From NCBI GenBank assembly GCA_030950825.1, contig JAUZQT010000173.1, positions 1 to 10,649 of the forward strand: 10,649 nucleotides of DNA, read 5' to 3'. This DNA comes from Mariprofundaceae bacterium. Its GTDB lineage: Bacteria > Pseudomonadota > Zetaproteobacteria > Mariprofundales > Mariprofundaceae. The notes under the pieces were generated by a model. That model was not told the origin of the DNA, made no database searches, and saw only the letters and a list, made by a program, of their open reading frames with translations. Position numbers and translations under genes: made by a program. Below are positions 1 to 7,159 of the stretch, piece by piece. The stretch's first letter is position 1, and each line of letters opens with the position of its first letter.

Positions 1-230
1 ACACCACATAGGTTCTTTGACCATACAAGCAGAAGATGCAGTAATAAATGACGTTGATGCCGCTGATATTGCCGTTGATGGCCCTCTGGTGTGAAGTAGT
101 CCACAGGAATACGCACAACAAGCAGTGGTATGGATGCAATGCTGCCAATAAACATGATCAATGATGCTGTCGCAATCCATAAACCATAAGTGCTGAATAA
201 TGACAGCACCTGATGCCACATCTCAATCAT
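1..230 (-). CDS. Partial small inner-membrane protein, PGPGW-like (5' part only)
   Basis: The reading frame opens at the ATG at 228-230 and stays open to the left edge, giving 76 complete codons; the stop lies outside the window. A second in-frame ATG three codons later (219-221) is an alternative start, and neither has a strong ribosome binding site. Residues about 17-40 form one hydrophobic membrane segment. It is followed by RIPVDYFTPEGHQRQ, a polar and basic stretch, and the beginning of a second hydrophobic part containing WSKNLCGV. From memory, this arrangement (membrane helix, R-I-P-x-D-Y-F, then K-N-L-x-G before a second helix) matches the putative transmembrane proteins named after a PGPGW motif. 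The motif itself would lie beyond the edge, so it cannot be confirmed. Function is unknown. The gene starts 20 bp after the purM stop and probably belongs to the same transcript. Confidence 0.6.
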   Translation of the reverse strand, partial: MIEMWHQVLSLFSTYGLWIATASLIMFIGSIASIPLLVVRIPVDYFTPEGHQRQYQRHQRHLLLHLLLVWSKNLCG

Positions 231-250
231 TATTATTTACCTGATAATAT

Positions 251-1306
251 TTAACCAATCAATGTAACACTTGCACCCTTTCGCTTATGAATGCTTCCAA
301 TACTGTAAACCGTCTCACCAGCATCTTCAAGGATCTGTGTTGCAACTTCCGCAGAACTCTCAGGAAGAATAACCACAAAGCCAATACCCATATTAAAGGT
401 GCGATAACGTTCGTTCTTCTCAACATTTGCAAAACCCAATAAATATTCAAAAACAGCCGGCACGCCCCATGTGCCAACATCAACGGTAACCGCCAAGTCA
501 TCACTTAAAATGCGCTCAAGGTTATCAAACATGCCACCACCAGTGATGTGGGAGAAACCATGAATCTTGATGCCACTTTTCATCAGCGCATTGATTGCTG
601 GTACATACAAACGTGTTGGAGCTAATACTTTATCAATAGCTTTAGAGCCATCTGAAAGGATGTCATTGTTTAAGTCGGCTTTACCAAGCTCTAATAATTT
701 TCGAACCATCGAAAAACCATTGGAGTGTGGACCATTCGAAGCCAGACCAAGTACCACATCTCCATCTGCAATATGGGCACCATCAACCATCTTAGGCTTA
801 TCCACCACCCCCACACAAAAGCCGCCAATATCATAGTGACCCGGTGCATACATTCCTGGCATTTCAGCAGTTTCACCGCCAATCAGTGCGCACTCGCATG
901 TTTTACAGGCATCTGCGATACCTTCAACGACACCCACCAAGGTTTCTCCCTTCAATGCACCTGTCGCCAAATAATCCAAGAAAAATAAGGGTGCAGCGCC
1001 AAGCGCTGCCAAATCATTGACACACATCGCAACCACATCAATACCAGCCACATGTGGACGATCATATTCCTGAAGCAATAAAAGCTTTGTCCCCACACCA
1101 TCGGTACCTGAAACCAATACTGGCTCTTCCATCGTTGAAAAATCAGGCTGGAACAAACCACCAAAACCACCTAACCCTGACAACACCTCTTGGCGCATCG
1201 TACTATTGACGGCTTGTTTAATGCGGCCAACAAAGGCATTTCCAGCATCAATATCCACACCACAATCGGCATAATTAATTTGTTGTTTTTGGGTTTTTTT
1301 AGACAT
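251..1306 (-). CDS. purM: Phosphoribosylformylglycinamidine cyclo-ligase (AIR synthetase)
   Basis: PurM catalyses the fifth step of de novo purine synthesis in the cytoplasm: ATP-dependent ring closure of formylglycinamidine ribonucleotide to aminoimidazole ribonucleotide. The protein has 351 aa, close to the 345 aa of the E. coli enzyme, and is collinear with it. Visible family signatures are Y-x-D-x-GVDIDAGN (residues 12-23), LVSGTDGVGTK (64-74), the MCVNDL segment (94-99), GGETAEMPGMY (143-153), GPHSNGFS (192-199) and HITGGG (253-258). The ATG lies inside the end of gyrB, overlapping it by 8 bp (ATGTCTAA), with an AAGGT-like site about 11 bases upstream. Translation is therefore probably coupled to gyrB. 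A purine gene as direct continuation of a dnaN-recF-gyrB operon is unusual. The identification is secure. Confidence 0.97.
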   Translation of the reverse strand: MSKKTQKQQINYADCGVDIDAGNAFVGRIKQAVNSTMRQEVLSGLGGFGGLFQPDFSTMEEPVLVSGTDGVGTKLLLLQEYDRPHVAGIDVVAMCVNDLAALGAAPLFFLDYLATGALKGETLVGVVEGIADACKTCECALIGGETAEMPGMYAPGHYDIGGFCVGVVDKPKMVDGAHIADGDVVLGLASNGPHSNGFSMVRKLLELGKADLNNDILSDGSKAIDKVLAPTRLYVPAINALMKSGIKIHGFSHITGGGMFDNLERILSDDLAVTVDVGTWGVPAVFEYLLGFANVEKNERYRTFNMGIGFVVILPESSAEVATQILEDAGETVYSIGSIHKRKGASVTLIG

Positions 1307-3722
1307 CCAGATTTCTTACCTTTAAAGCATTCTCTTGAATAAAGTTTCGGCGAGGCTCAACGGCATCACCCATCAGCATGGAAAAAGTTTCATCCGCTGT
1401 AACAACATCTTCCAGTGTAACCTGTAGCATACTGCGATTGGCTGCATCCATCGTTGTTTCCCATAACTGGTCTGGGTTCATTTCACCCAGCCCTTTATAG
1501 CGTTGGATATTCATACCTTTACGGCCATCTTTCACCACCAAGCTCGCAATATCATCATAGTGTTGAATGTCCCAACGTTTGCCATCTTGCTCCAAGTATG
1601 CGCCATCTTTCACCATATCTTGAATCATCACGCATATTTTTTGTGCTTCTGTAAACTCCGCTGTCGCAATAAGGTTGCGCTCCAAACGAGACATCATCAA
1701 ACGCCCGTGATCTTTGCGCTCAAATTGAACCCAAAAATATCCCTGCTCTTTATCCTCATGTACAGTCCATTTTAACGTTTCATCAACGCGGGTCACGATA
1801 TCAAAGTGTTCGCTTAAAGTTGCCAAACGTTGTGTTAACTTTTCTTTGTCACGCATGGTTGAAGTGTTTATTTTTCCTGTTTCAACAAGAAATTTCAATA
1901 TTTTCAAGTCCAAGCGCTGCGACAATCGTTGTTGCAAATAGTGCAGACGGTGAATATTACGAATCAAGCTCATCAAACGCTCACCATTCACAGCTTTTGC
2001 CCCATTATAAGCATGAAAAGATTTTCCACTGGCACCAAGCTCAACCAAATAATCAAACAATTCATCATCCGATGCGACGTAACGCGCTTTTTTCCCTTTC
2101 GCCACACGGTACAATGGTGGTTGAGCAATGTACAAATGCCCACGCTCAATCAATTCTGGCATCTGACGGTAAAAAAAAGTAAGCAATAACGTTAAAATAT
2201 GTGAACCATCTACATCAGCATCGGTCATAATAATCACTTTATGATAACGCAATTTGGCAATATCCAAATCTTCCTTACCAATGCCAGTGCCCAATGCCGT
2301 AATCATGGTGCCAATTTCCTGCGAGGATAACATTTTGTCAAAACGTGCTTTTTCTACATTTAGAATTTTACCTTTGAGTGGTAAAATTGCCTGTGTTCTG
2401 CGATCGCGCCCTTGTTTGGCTGAGCCGCCCGCCGAATCCCCTTCCACCAAAAATAATTCCGAAGAAGCGGGGTCTTTTTCCTGACAATCAGCAAGCTTGC
2501 CTGGTAAACTTGAAATATCCAGAGCGCCTTTACGGCGCGTCAAATCACGTGCTTTCCGCGCCGCATCACGAGCCATGGCTGCCTCTGCGGCTTTACCAAT
2601 AATCGCCTTGGCCTCTTTTGGGTTTTCTTCAAACCATTCAGAAAGCTTTTCATTCACAGTGCTTTCAACAATCGGTCGAACTTCTGATGAAACTAGTTTA
2701 TCTTTGGTTTGCGATGAGAATTTAGGATCTGGAACTTTCACCGACAACACCGCAGTTAAACCTTCACGGCAATCATCACCCGTTAGTGATACTTTGTGTT
2801 TTTTTAACAATCCATTGGCACTGGCATAGCTATTAATACAACGTGTTAAAGCGGATCGAAGCCCTGCCAAATGCGAACCGCCATCACGCTGAGGAATATT
2901 ATTGGTGAAACAAAAAACATGTTCTTGATACACATCCGTCCACTGCAAAGACAACTCAACGCCAACATCATCTTTCATCGTGTTAATGCCAATACAACCA
3001 CTATGCAAGGCATTACGGCTCTTGTTTAAGTGCTCAACAAATGAGGTAATACCACCTTCATAAGCAAAAACAACCTTGTTATTATCGCGCTCATCAAGCA
3101 GCTCAATGTGCACACCACTATTCAAAAACGACAACTCTCGTAAACGTTTGGATAAAATATCAAATGAAAAATTACGATGTGAGAATGTCTCTAAACTGGG
3201 AAGAAAGCGAACTTCTGTGCCTGTTCCTTCAGACTTACCAACAACACTTACAGGCTCAACCGTATCACCTCGCTCAAAGCGACAGGTGTGCACTTTTCCA
3301 TCACGGCGAACTGTTAGTTCAAGATATTCTGAAAGTGCATTCACCACCGACACACCCACGCCATGCAGACCACCCGACACCTTGTACGAGTTGCTATCAA
3401 ATTTTCCGCCAGCATGCAGCACCGTCATAATAACTTCAGCAGCAGACCTACCTTCTTCAGGGTGTATATCAACAGGAATACCACGGCCATTATCGCGCAC
3501 CGTGACAGAATCATCGGAGTGCAAAATAACTTCAACTTTATCGCAATGTCCAGCAAGCGCTTCATCAATGGAGTTGTCCACAGCCTCGTACACCATATGG
3601 TGCAGCCCTGTACCATCATCGGTATCACCAATATACATACCAGGACGTTTGCGGACGGCATCCAAGCCTTTTAAGACTTGAATACTACTTGCGCCATAAT
3701 CCTGCTGACTGTCATCACTCAT
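1299..3722 (-). CDS. gyrB: DNA gyrase subunit B
   Basis: GyrB is the ATPase and TOPRIM subunit of gyrase, which with GyrA introduces negative supercoils and relieves stress ahead of replication forks. Domains in order are a GHKL ATPase (about 1-225, with EAVDNSIDEA at 46-55 and VRDNGRGIP at 75-83), a transducer (about 226-400) and TOPRIM (about 420-540). TOPRIM contains EGDSAGG from E427, PLKGKILNVEKAR (448-460), and the metal-binding DADVD from D501. The C-terminal part ends with QRYKGLGEMNPDQLWETTM. At 807 aa it is almost the length of E. coli GyrB (804 aa) and carries the extra block of roughly 165 residues (about 550-720) typical of gamma-type enzymes. The start overlaps the recF stop as ATGA, with GGAG at 3731-3734. 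All key catalytic residues are present. Confidence 0.98.
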   Translation of the reverse strand: MSDDSQQDYGASSIQVLKGLDAVRKRPGMYIGDTDDGTGLHHMVYEAVDNSIDEALAGHCDKVEVILHSDDSVTVRDNGRGIPVDIHPEEGRSAAEVIMTVLHAGGKFDSNSYKVSGGLHGVGVSVVNALSEYLELTVRRDGKVHTCRFERGDTVEPVSVVGKSEGTGTEVRFLPSLETFSHRNFSFDILSKRLRELSFLNSGVHIELLDERDNNKVVFAYEGGITSFVEHLNKSRNALHSGCIGINTMKDDVGVELSLQWTDVYQEHVFCFTNNIPQRDGGSHLAGLRSALTRCINSYASANGLLKKHKVSLTGDDCREGLTAVLSVKVPDPKFSSQTKDKLVSSEVRPIVESTVNEKLSEWFEENPKEAKAIIGKAAEAAMARDAARKARDLTRRKGALDISSLPGKLADCQEKDPASSELFLVEGDSAGGSAKQGRDRRTQAILPLKGKILNVEKARFDKMLSSQEIGTMITALGTGIGKEDLDIAKLRYHKVIIMTDADVDGSHILTLLLTFFYRQMPELIERGHLYIAQPPLYRVAKGKKARYVASDDELFDYLVELGASGKSFHAYNGAKAVNGERLMSLIRNIHRLHYLQQRLSQRLDLKILKFLVETGKINTSTMRDKEKLTQRLATLSEHFDIVTRVDETLKWTVHEDKEQGYFWVQFERKDHGRLMMSRLERNLIATAEFTEAQKICVMIQDMVKDGAYLEQDGKRWDIQHYDDIASLVVKDGRKGMNIQRYKGLGEMNPDQLWETTMDAANRSMLQVTLEDVVTADETFSMLMGDAVEPRRNFIQENALKVRNLDV

Positions 3723-4882
3723 ACTATACTCTCCATCATTTTGTGCGAAATCATTCTATGGGTATTATTTTTTTCAACACTTTTTTCAACACTTTCTTCA
3801 ACACTATCTTCCTGCTGTTGCGCAACATGCACAGGCCATACATTGATAGCCAGCTCTGATGAAGTGTTTATATAATTCGGTGATGTTGCCAATACTTGCC
3901 CTGGATAGTCACATAAACGCTGAATTAAATGCAAACAACGTTTCTCATCCAGCGCTTCGAAACAATCATCTAGCAATAATACAGGCCATATTTGCCTATA
4001 TTGCTCTATCAGACCACATTCTGCCAGCTTCATGGCAATAGAGGCTAATTTTTGTTGGCCTCGTGATCCCACGGCTCGTATTTCTTTACCTGAAAAGGTT
4101 ATATGCAGCTTATCTGCGTGAGGGCCACTCGAACATCGCCCCATGCGACTATCTTGCTGACGTTTATTTTGCAATAATTCAGACCAATGCGCATCATTGT
4201 CAGGTACGTGACTTTTTATTTCCATCTGTAAATATTTTTCGGTTAGCGCCTTTTCTTTACATAGTAAGGCATTAAATAAAATACAAATTTTATCTCGGTA
4301 CTCTTTAATATACCGCCCATGAAAGATCATTTGAGCCTCCCAAACCAATAGCTCATTGGTATCAGGCTGTTTTCTCAATACACGGGTGCGCTGCATCAGT
4401 GCACGCAAGTAAGCGTGATAATGCGCTTTTATCGCAGGTTCACAAAACATTACCAAGTGATCCAGCCATTTACGTCGCTCATTGCTGACACCATCAATTA
4501 ATTTTTTTCCTTGAGGGGCATCTACCAATACCAATAATGTTTCAGCCAACACCTTTTTATTGTTTAACTTCCGACCCTGTAACAACATCTCAGTTTTCCG
4601 CCGCTTCCCATGTATCTGCACATGCAAGGGTCCATAACGGTGCCATGTTCCACGGATATGAAATTGCGCGCAGTTCCAACGCACCAACTCAGGATCTCTA
4701 GCTTGGCGAAATGATCGGCCATGTGCCATCAAATAAGTCGCCTCAAGGACGCTTGTTTTTCCACAACCATTTTCACCGATAAAGAGGTTTACACCAGCTT
4801 CTAAATTCCACTGCTGCTGCTGGTGGCAGCGTAAATCCTGAATGTGTATATATCCGAGCCATATTGGTAAACTTTTATGCAT
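3719..4882 (-). CDS. recF: DNA replication and repair protein RecF
   Basis: RecF is an SMC-like ABC ATPase that, with RecO and RecR, helps load RecA at single-strand gaps. The sequence shows the Walker A motif GENGCGKTS (residues 36-44), followed by the family-typical HGRSFRQ (54-60). It also shows GPHADKL (253-259), the ABC signature SRGQQKL (273-279) and the Walker B VLLLDDCFEALDE (301-313). The protein has 387 aa against 357 in E. coli. The excess is mainly a C-terminal tail of about 30 residues (from about 356) that is polar and contains SVEE/SVEK repeats. The start lies 16 bp after the dnaN stop and has only a weak purine-rich site. The stop overlaps the gyrB start by 4 bp. The body of the protein is well supported; the role of the tail is unknown. 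Confidence 0.95.
   Translation of the reverse strand: MHKSLPIWLGYIHIQDLRCHQQQQWNLEAGVNLFIGENGCGKTSVLEATYLMAHGRSFRQARDPELVRWNCAQFHIRGTWHRYGPLHVQIHGKRRKTEMLLQGRKLNNKKVLAETLLVLVDAPQGKKLIDGVSNERRKWLDHLVMFCEPAIKAHYHAYLRALMQRTRVLRKQPDTNELLVWEAQMIFHGRYIKEYRDKICILFNALLCKEKALTEKYLQMEIKSHVPDNDAHWSELLQNKRQQDSRMGRCSSGPHADKLHITFSGKEIRAVGSRGQQKLASIAMKLAECGLIEQYRQIWPVLLLDDCFEALDEKRCLHLIQRLCDYPGQVLATSPNYINTSSELAINVWPVHVAQQQEDSVEESVEKSVEKNNTHRMISHKMMESIV
3773..3808 (-). repeat. 12-bp tandem repeat, three copies, inside the recF 3' end
   Basis: Three consecutive 12-bp units (3773-3784, 3785-3796, 3797-3808) read ttcaacactttt, ttcaacactttc and ttcaacactatc on the plus strand. Each differs from its neighbour at one position. 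The unit is a multiple of three, so on the coding strand it adds the repeated tetrapeptide S-V-E-E/K to the RecF tail without a frameshift. Slippage in replication is the likely origin, and copy number may vary between strains. Confidence 0.85.
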
Positions 4883-4898
4883 AGTGCTTTCGAAAGAA

Positions 4899-5999
4899 CT
4901 AAATCCTTATCGGCATCACAACATATTTTGAACCACCACCATCCGTTGTTGTTAACAAAATGGGGGAAAGCTCATTATGAAATTGTATGCGTACTTTTTC
5001 CGTATCGATAACATTTAAAACATCCCTTAAATAACGTCCATTAAAACCAATCACCAGATCAACACCATCAACATCAGCCTCTACAAGCTCCTCTGCCTGC
5101 TCCTGATCTGTATTGTGCGCCACTACTTTCAAGCAGTTGGTAGAAACCGTTAGACATACATCATGGGTAACTTCATTGGCAACAATCATAATTCGCCGTA
5201 ACGATTGATCGAATTTTTTACAATACACATCCGCTTGGTGGGGATTTTGCAAAGGCACAACATCAGCATAACTTGGAAAAACCGCATCAATTACCTTGCT
5301 GCTTAAAGTATAAAAACCACACTGCAGCCTAACTTGCCTTGATCCAAGACTTAGACGCAAGATACCATCTTGTTCTTCAGCAATTTTACGCATTTCAATC
5401 ACCGTTTTCTTCGGCACAATACATTTGATATTCTCTTGCTCTGAATTCAAAAAAACTTCTTTTAAGGCAAGACGGTGGCTATCAGTTGTGACTACGCGAA
5501 AACTTTGATTCTCATAGGTTTCAAACAATGCTCCCGTTAGGTATTTTCTTGTTTCATCATCGGATATTGCAAAAGCTGTACCTAATATCATTTGCGCCAG
5601 CTCTTTTCCATCCAGTTCAAACGTTATGTCAGTATCATCATCTGGAATGCCTGGATAATCTTTGGCATCCATTATAGATAAACGAAAACGTGAACGACCA
5701 CTTTTAATAACTAAAAAGTTTTCTTCCACCTTTAATTCAACCACTTGGTTTATATCAAGCTCTTTGATAATTTCAAATAACTTTTGTGCTGAAACGGTTG
5801 TTTCACCTGGTTTTATAATGTCTGTTTCAACACTCGCAGAAATTGTCATTTGTAAATCAGTGCCAACAATTTCGAGGCATTGGCCTTCGGCGCGTAAGAG
5901 AAGATTACATAAAATAGGTTTGGTGCTTCGTTTTTCAACAACACCCTGGCAACGTTGAACTTGCTTTAATAAAGAAGCTCTTGAAATGGTAAGATGCAT
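4899..5999 (-). CDS. dnaN: DNA polymerase III sliding clamp, beta subunit
   Basis: DnaN forms the dimeric ring that holds DNA polymerase III on the template and recruits many repair and regulatory proteins. The product has 366 aa, exactly the length of the E. coli clamp. It has the family-typical beginning (M-x-L-T-I-S-R-x-x-L-L, then the VVEKRSTKPILCNLLL segment at about 20-35) and the conserved end YVVMPIRI, part of the pocket that binds clamp partners. The start is clear: a strong Shine-Dalgarno sequence AAAGGAGT (plus-strand 6005-6012) lies five bases before the ATG at 5997-5999. It is the first gene of the dnaN-recF-gyrB-purM unit. dnaA, its usual upstream neighbour, is not here; instead a 293-bp gap with DnaA boxes separates it from parB. 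Confidence 0.98.
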   Translation of the reverse strand: MHLTISRASLLKQVQRCQGVVEKRSTKPILCNLLLRAEGQCLEIVGTDLQMTISASVETDIIKPGETTVSAQKLFEIIKELDINQVVELKVEENFLVIKSGRSRFRLSIMDAKDYPGIPDDDTDITFELDGKELAQMILGTAFAISDDETRKYLTGALFETYENQSFRVVTTDSHRLALKEVFLNSEQENIKCIVPKKTVIEMRKIAEEQDGILRLSLGSRQVRLQCGFYTLSSKVIDAVFPSYADVVPLQNPHQADVYCKKFDQSLRRIMIVANEVTHDVCLTVSTNCLKVVAHNTDQEQAEELVEADVDGVDLVIGFNGRYLRDVLNVIDTEKVRIQFHNELSPILLTTTDGGGSKYVVMPIRI

Positions 6000-6028
6000 G
6001 TGTTACTCCTTTAAGGCTTATATTTCAT

Positions 6029-6052
6029 TAATATTAGTCATCGTAGTAATAG
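6029..6052 (+). promoter_or_regulatory. DnaA-trio-like triplet run beside the perfect DnaA box
   Basis: Reading outward from the DnaA box, with a single C (6053) between, the plus strand gives in-register triplets TAG, TAA, TAG, TCG, TCA, TAG, TAT, TAA (6050-6052 back to 6029-6031). All eight begin with T, and the pattern continues into AT-rich DNA. In the known bacterial unwinding element, DnaA spreads from a box onto repeated 3'-GAT-5' triplets on one strand; polarity and position upstream of dnaN fit that model. The GC-rich spacer usual in the model is almost absent here. Confidence 0.45.
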
Positions 6053-6059
6053 CTGTGGA
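6031..6059 (-). promoter_or_regulatory. Possible dnaN promoter overlapping the DnaA box
   Basis: On the minus strand, TCCACA (6054-6059) and TAATAT (6031-6036) are separated by 17 bp. Each matches four of six bases of the -35 and -10 consensus. Transcription would begin about 25 bp upstream of the dnaN ATG, leaving a short leader with the Shine-Dalgarno site. The match is modest and other promoters in this AT-rich gap are possible. Confidence 0.25.
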
Positions 6060-6062
6060 TAA
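6054..6062 (-). promoter_or_regulatory. Perfect DnaA box
   Basis: The minus strand reads TTATCCACA, the consensus high-affinity DnaA box. It lies 54 bp upstream of the dnaN start, next to AT-rich DNA and to a triplet run on its dnaN side. It also overlaps a possible -35 element of dnaN, so it could serve initiation, regulation of dnaN, or both. Confidence 0.75.
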
Positions 6063-6148
6063 CTGAGTAATCCTAAAGACCTTTAAATATTCGTCAGTTA
6101 AATGTCTTTCTACAGGTTTATAAAAACAGCAAAGCCTGTGTGTCAAAT

Positions 6149-6157
6149 GTGGGTAAA
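6149..6157 (-). promoter_or_regulatory. Degenerate DnaA box
   Basis: The minus strand reads TTACCCACA, one mismatch from TTATCCACA, and has the same orientation as the perfect box 86 bp away. It is followed by an A-rich segment (6154-6180). Taken alone it would be weak evidence; it counts because of the neighbouring perfect box. Confidence 0.45.
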
Positions 6158-6166
6158 AACAAGTAT

Positions 6167-6215
6167 CAATAAAAATTTTAGCTGTGTTCTACTTATACTC
6201 AAAATACCCACAGCT
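6167..6215 (-). terminator. Weak terminator-like hairpin after parB
   Basis: On the minus strand AGCTGTG (6215-6209) can pair with CACAGCT (6186-6180) across a 22-base loop, followed by AAAATTTTTATT. The stem is short, the loop is long and the T-run begins four bases after the stem, so this is a poor intrinsic terminator. It may instead reflect the inverted DnaA-like sites. Confidence 0.2.
6204..6212 (+). promoter_or_regulatory. Degenerate DnaA box, opposite orientation
   Basis: The plus strand reads ATACCCACA, two mismatches from the consensus. Its core TACCCACA (6205-6212) is the exact reverse complement of TGTGGGTA at 6149-6156, which makes a convergent pair. The flank is also shared with the perfect box: AGCTGTGG precedes the variable position at both 6051 (plus strand) and 6215 (minus strand). 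Confidence 0.35.
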
Positions 6216-6292
6216 TTCTCTAGCCTTATACAAGAGAGTATTTGCAGGATCTAGGTTGCAGCGTATGGTAAAACAATAGCGCTTAAATTTCA

Positions 6293-7159
6293 CTACAAAG
6301 TAGCGCGTAATCGCTGCAAGACACCATCCAATTCTTCTGCATGGCTGTAACTTATTTTTAATTCTCCAGAACCGCCTTTTTTACAATTCAGGCTGACAGG
6401 TAAGCCCAAGGTGCGCATTAACTCATCCTGAAGCGCTGCCACATCTGCATCGACAACCTTATTAAGAGAAATATGCGTAGCATCATTTAAAGCTCGCTTC
6501 ACCTCTTTCTCCATCTGTCGAACGCTCCACGACTCTGCCACACACTTACGCGCCAATATCCCCGCTTTTACTGCATCTAAACCCACTAAAGCGCGCGCAT
6601 GCCCCATCATTAAAAGCCGTTGCTCGATCATCTCTTGGATAGGCTGTGGCAATTGCAATAAACGAATCAAATTACTTACCTGCACACGAGACACACCTAT
6701 GCGTTCTGCAACCTTCTGTTGAGAAAAAGAAAACTCATCAATCAAGCGCTTATAAGCGCGGGCAGACTCAATAGCTGTTAAGTCATCACGCTGTTCATTT
6801 TCAATGATGGCCAATTCCAAAGCCTGTAAATCATCTACTTCTCGAATAACAGCAGGGATATCGAGCAACCCCGCGGCCTGAGAGGCGCGCCAACGCCGCT
6901 CCCCTGCAATCAACTCGTAACCATCGCCTTGTTCTCGCAAAAGAACAGGCATCAATACACCAACTTTGCGAATGGATTCTGTTAAAGTAATTAGTTCATC
7001 TTCATTAAAGCGTGTGCGTGGCTGATAACGATTGGGTTTGATCTTTGAAATTAAAACACTTATTGCCTGATTCAATATTTGTGCCGTGGGTTTATCTGCC
7101 AATAAAGCATCAAGGCCACGACCCAAGCCGCGTTTTTTTATTGTTTTTTTCACGACCAT
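6293..7159 (-). CDS. parB: Chromosome partitioning protein ParB (parS-binding CTPase)
   Basis: ParB binds parS, spreads along nearby DNA as a CTP-dependent clamp and works with ParA to segregate replicated origins. The 288-aa product has the usual basic N-terminal ParA-contacting motif RGLGRGLDALL (10-20). It also has the first box around NRYQPRTRF (43-51), the GERRWRA box (86-92) and ENEQR (120-124), which belong to the CTP-binding fold. A helix-turn-helix follows at about 146-168, and a C-terminal dimerisation region at about 235-288. The start is unambiguous: GGAGGTG (7166-7172) lies six bases before the ATG. The ATG follows the parA stop with no gap, so the two genes are translationally linked. 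Two perfect parS sites in the same operon are its expected targets. It is the last gene before the origin gap. Confidence 0.97.
   Translation of the reverse strand: MVVKKTIKKRGLGRGLDALLADKPTAQILNQAISVLISKIKPNRYQPRTRFNEDELITLTESIRKVGVLMPVLLREQGDGYELIAGERRWRASQAAGLLDIPAVIREVDDLQALELAIIENEQRDDLTAIESARAYKRLIDEFSFSQQKVAERIGVSRVQVSNLIRLLQLPQPIQEMIEQRLLMMGHARALVGLDAVKAGILARKCVAESWSVRQMEKEVKRALNDATHISLNKVVDADVAALQDELMRTLGLPVSLNCKKGGSGELKISYSHAEELDGVLQRLRATL

Larger units (their letters stand above)
6000..6292. other. Probable chromosome replication origin (oriC) between parB and dnaN
   Basis: This is the longest gene-free stretch in the window. It is AT-rich and contains one perfect DnaA box (6054-6062), a one-mismatch box (6149-6157) and a two-mismatch box (6204-6212). 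AT-rich segments lie around 6018-6036, 6080-6105 and 6157-6180. A series of T-starting triplets adjoins the perfect box. The two degenerate boxes face each other as an 8-bp inverted repeat. The surrounding genes (parA-parB with two parS sites, dnaN, recF, gyrB, mnmG) are those that usually flank bacterial origins. No open reading frame with coding character is visible here. The same DNA must also carry the dnaN promoter and the end of the parB transcript. The function is inferred; replication-strand skew cannot be judged from one window. Confidence 0.65.

Noticed and set aside
1820..2189. Overlapping plus-strand open frames of 120 and 86 codons opposite gyrB
   Set aside because: They are antisense to conserved GyrB motifs, without a ribosome binding site or recognisable domains.
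3574..3582. DnaA-box-like TTGTCCACA in gyrB, TTATCCACC at 798-806 and several ATATCCACA in genes
   Set aside because: They are isolated near-matches inside coding sequence, not clustered and not next to AT-rich DNA, so chance is sufficient.
3076..3681. Long open frame of 201 codons on the plus strand opposite gyrB
   Set aside because: It is serine- and threonine-rich, has no recognisable family and lies wholly antisense to a conserved gyrB segment; it is a shadow frame.
5799..5814. TGTTTCAC half-site inside dnaN as a third parS
   Set aside because: Only the left half of the palindrome matches; the right half is unrelated, so ParB binding is not expected.
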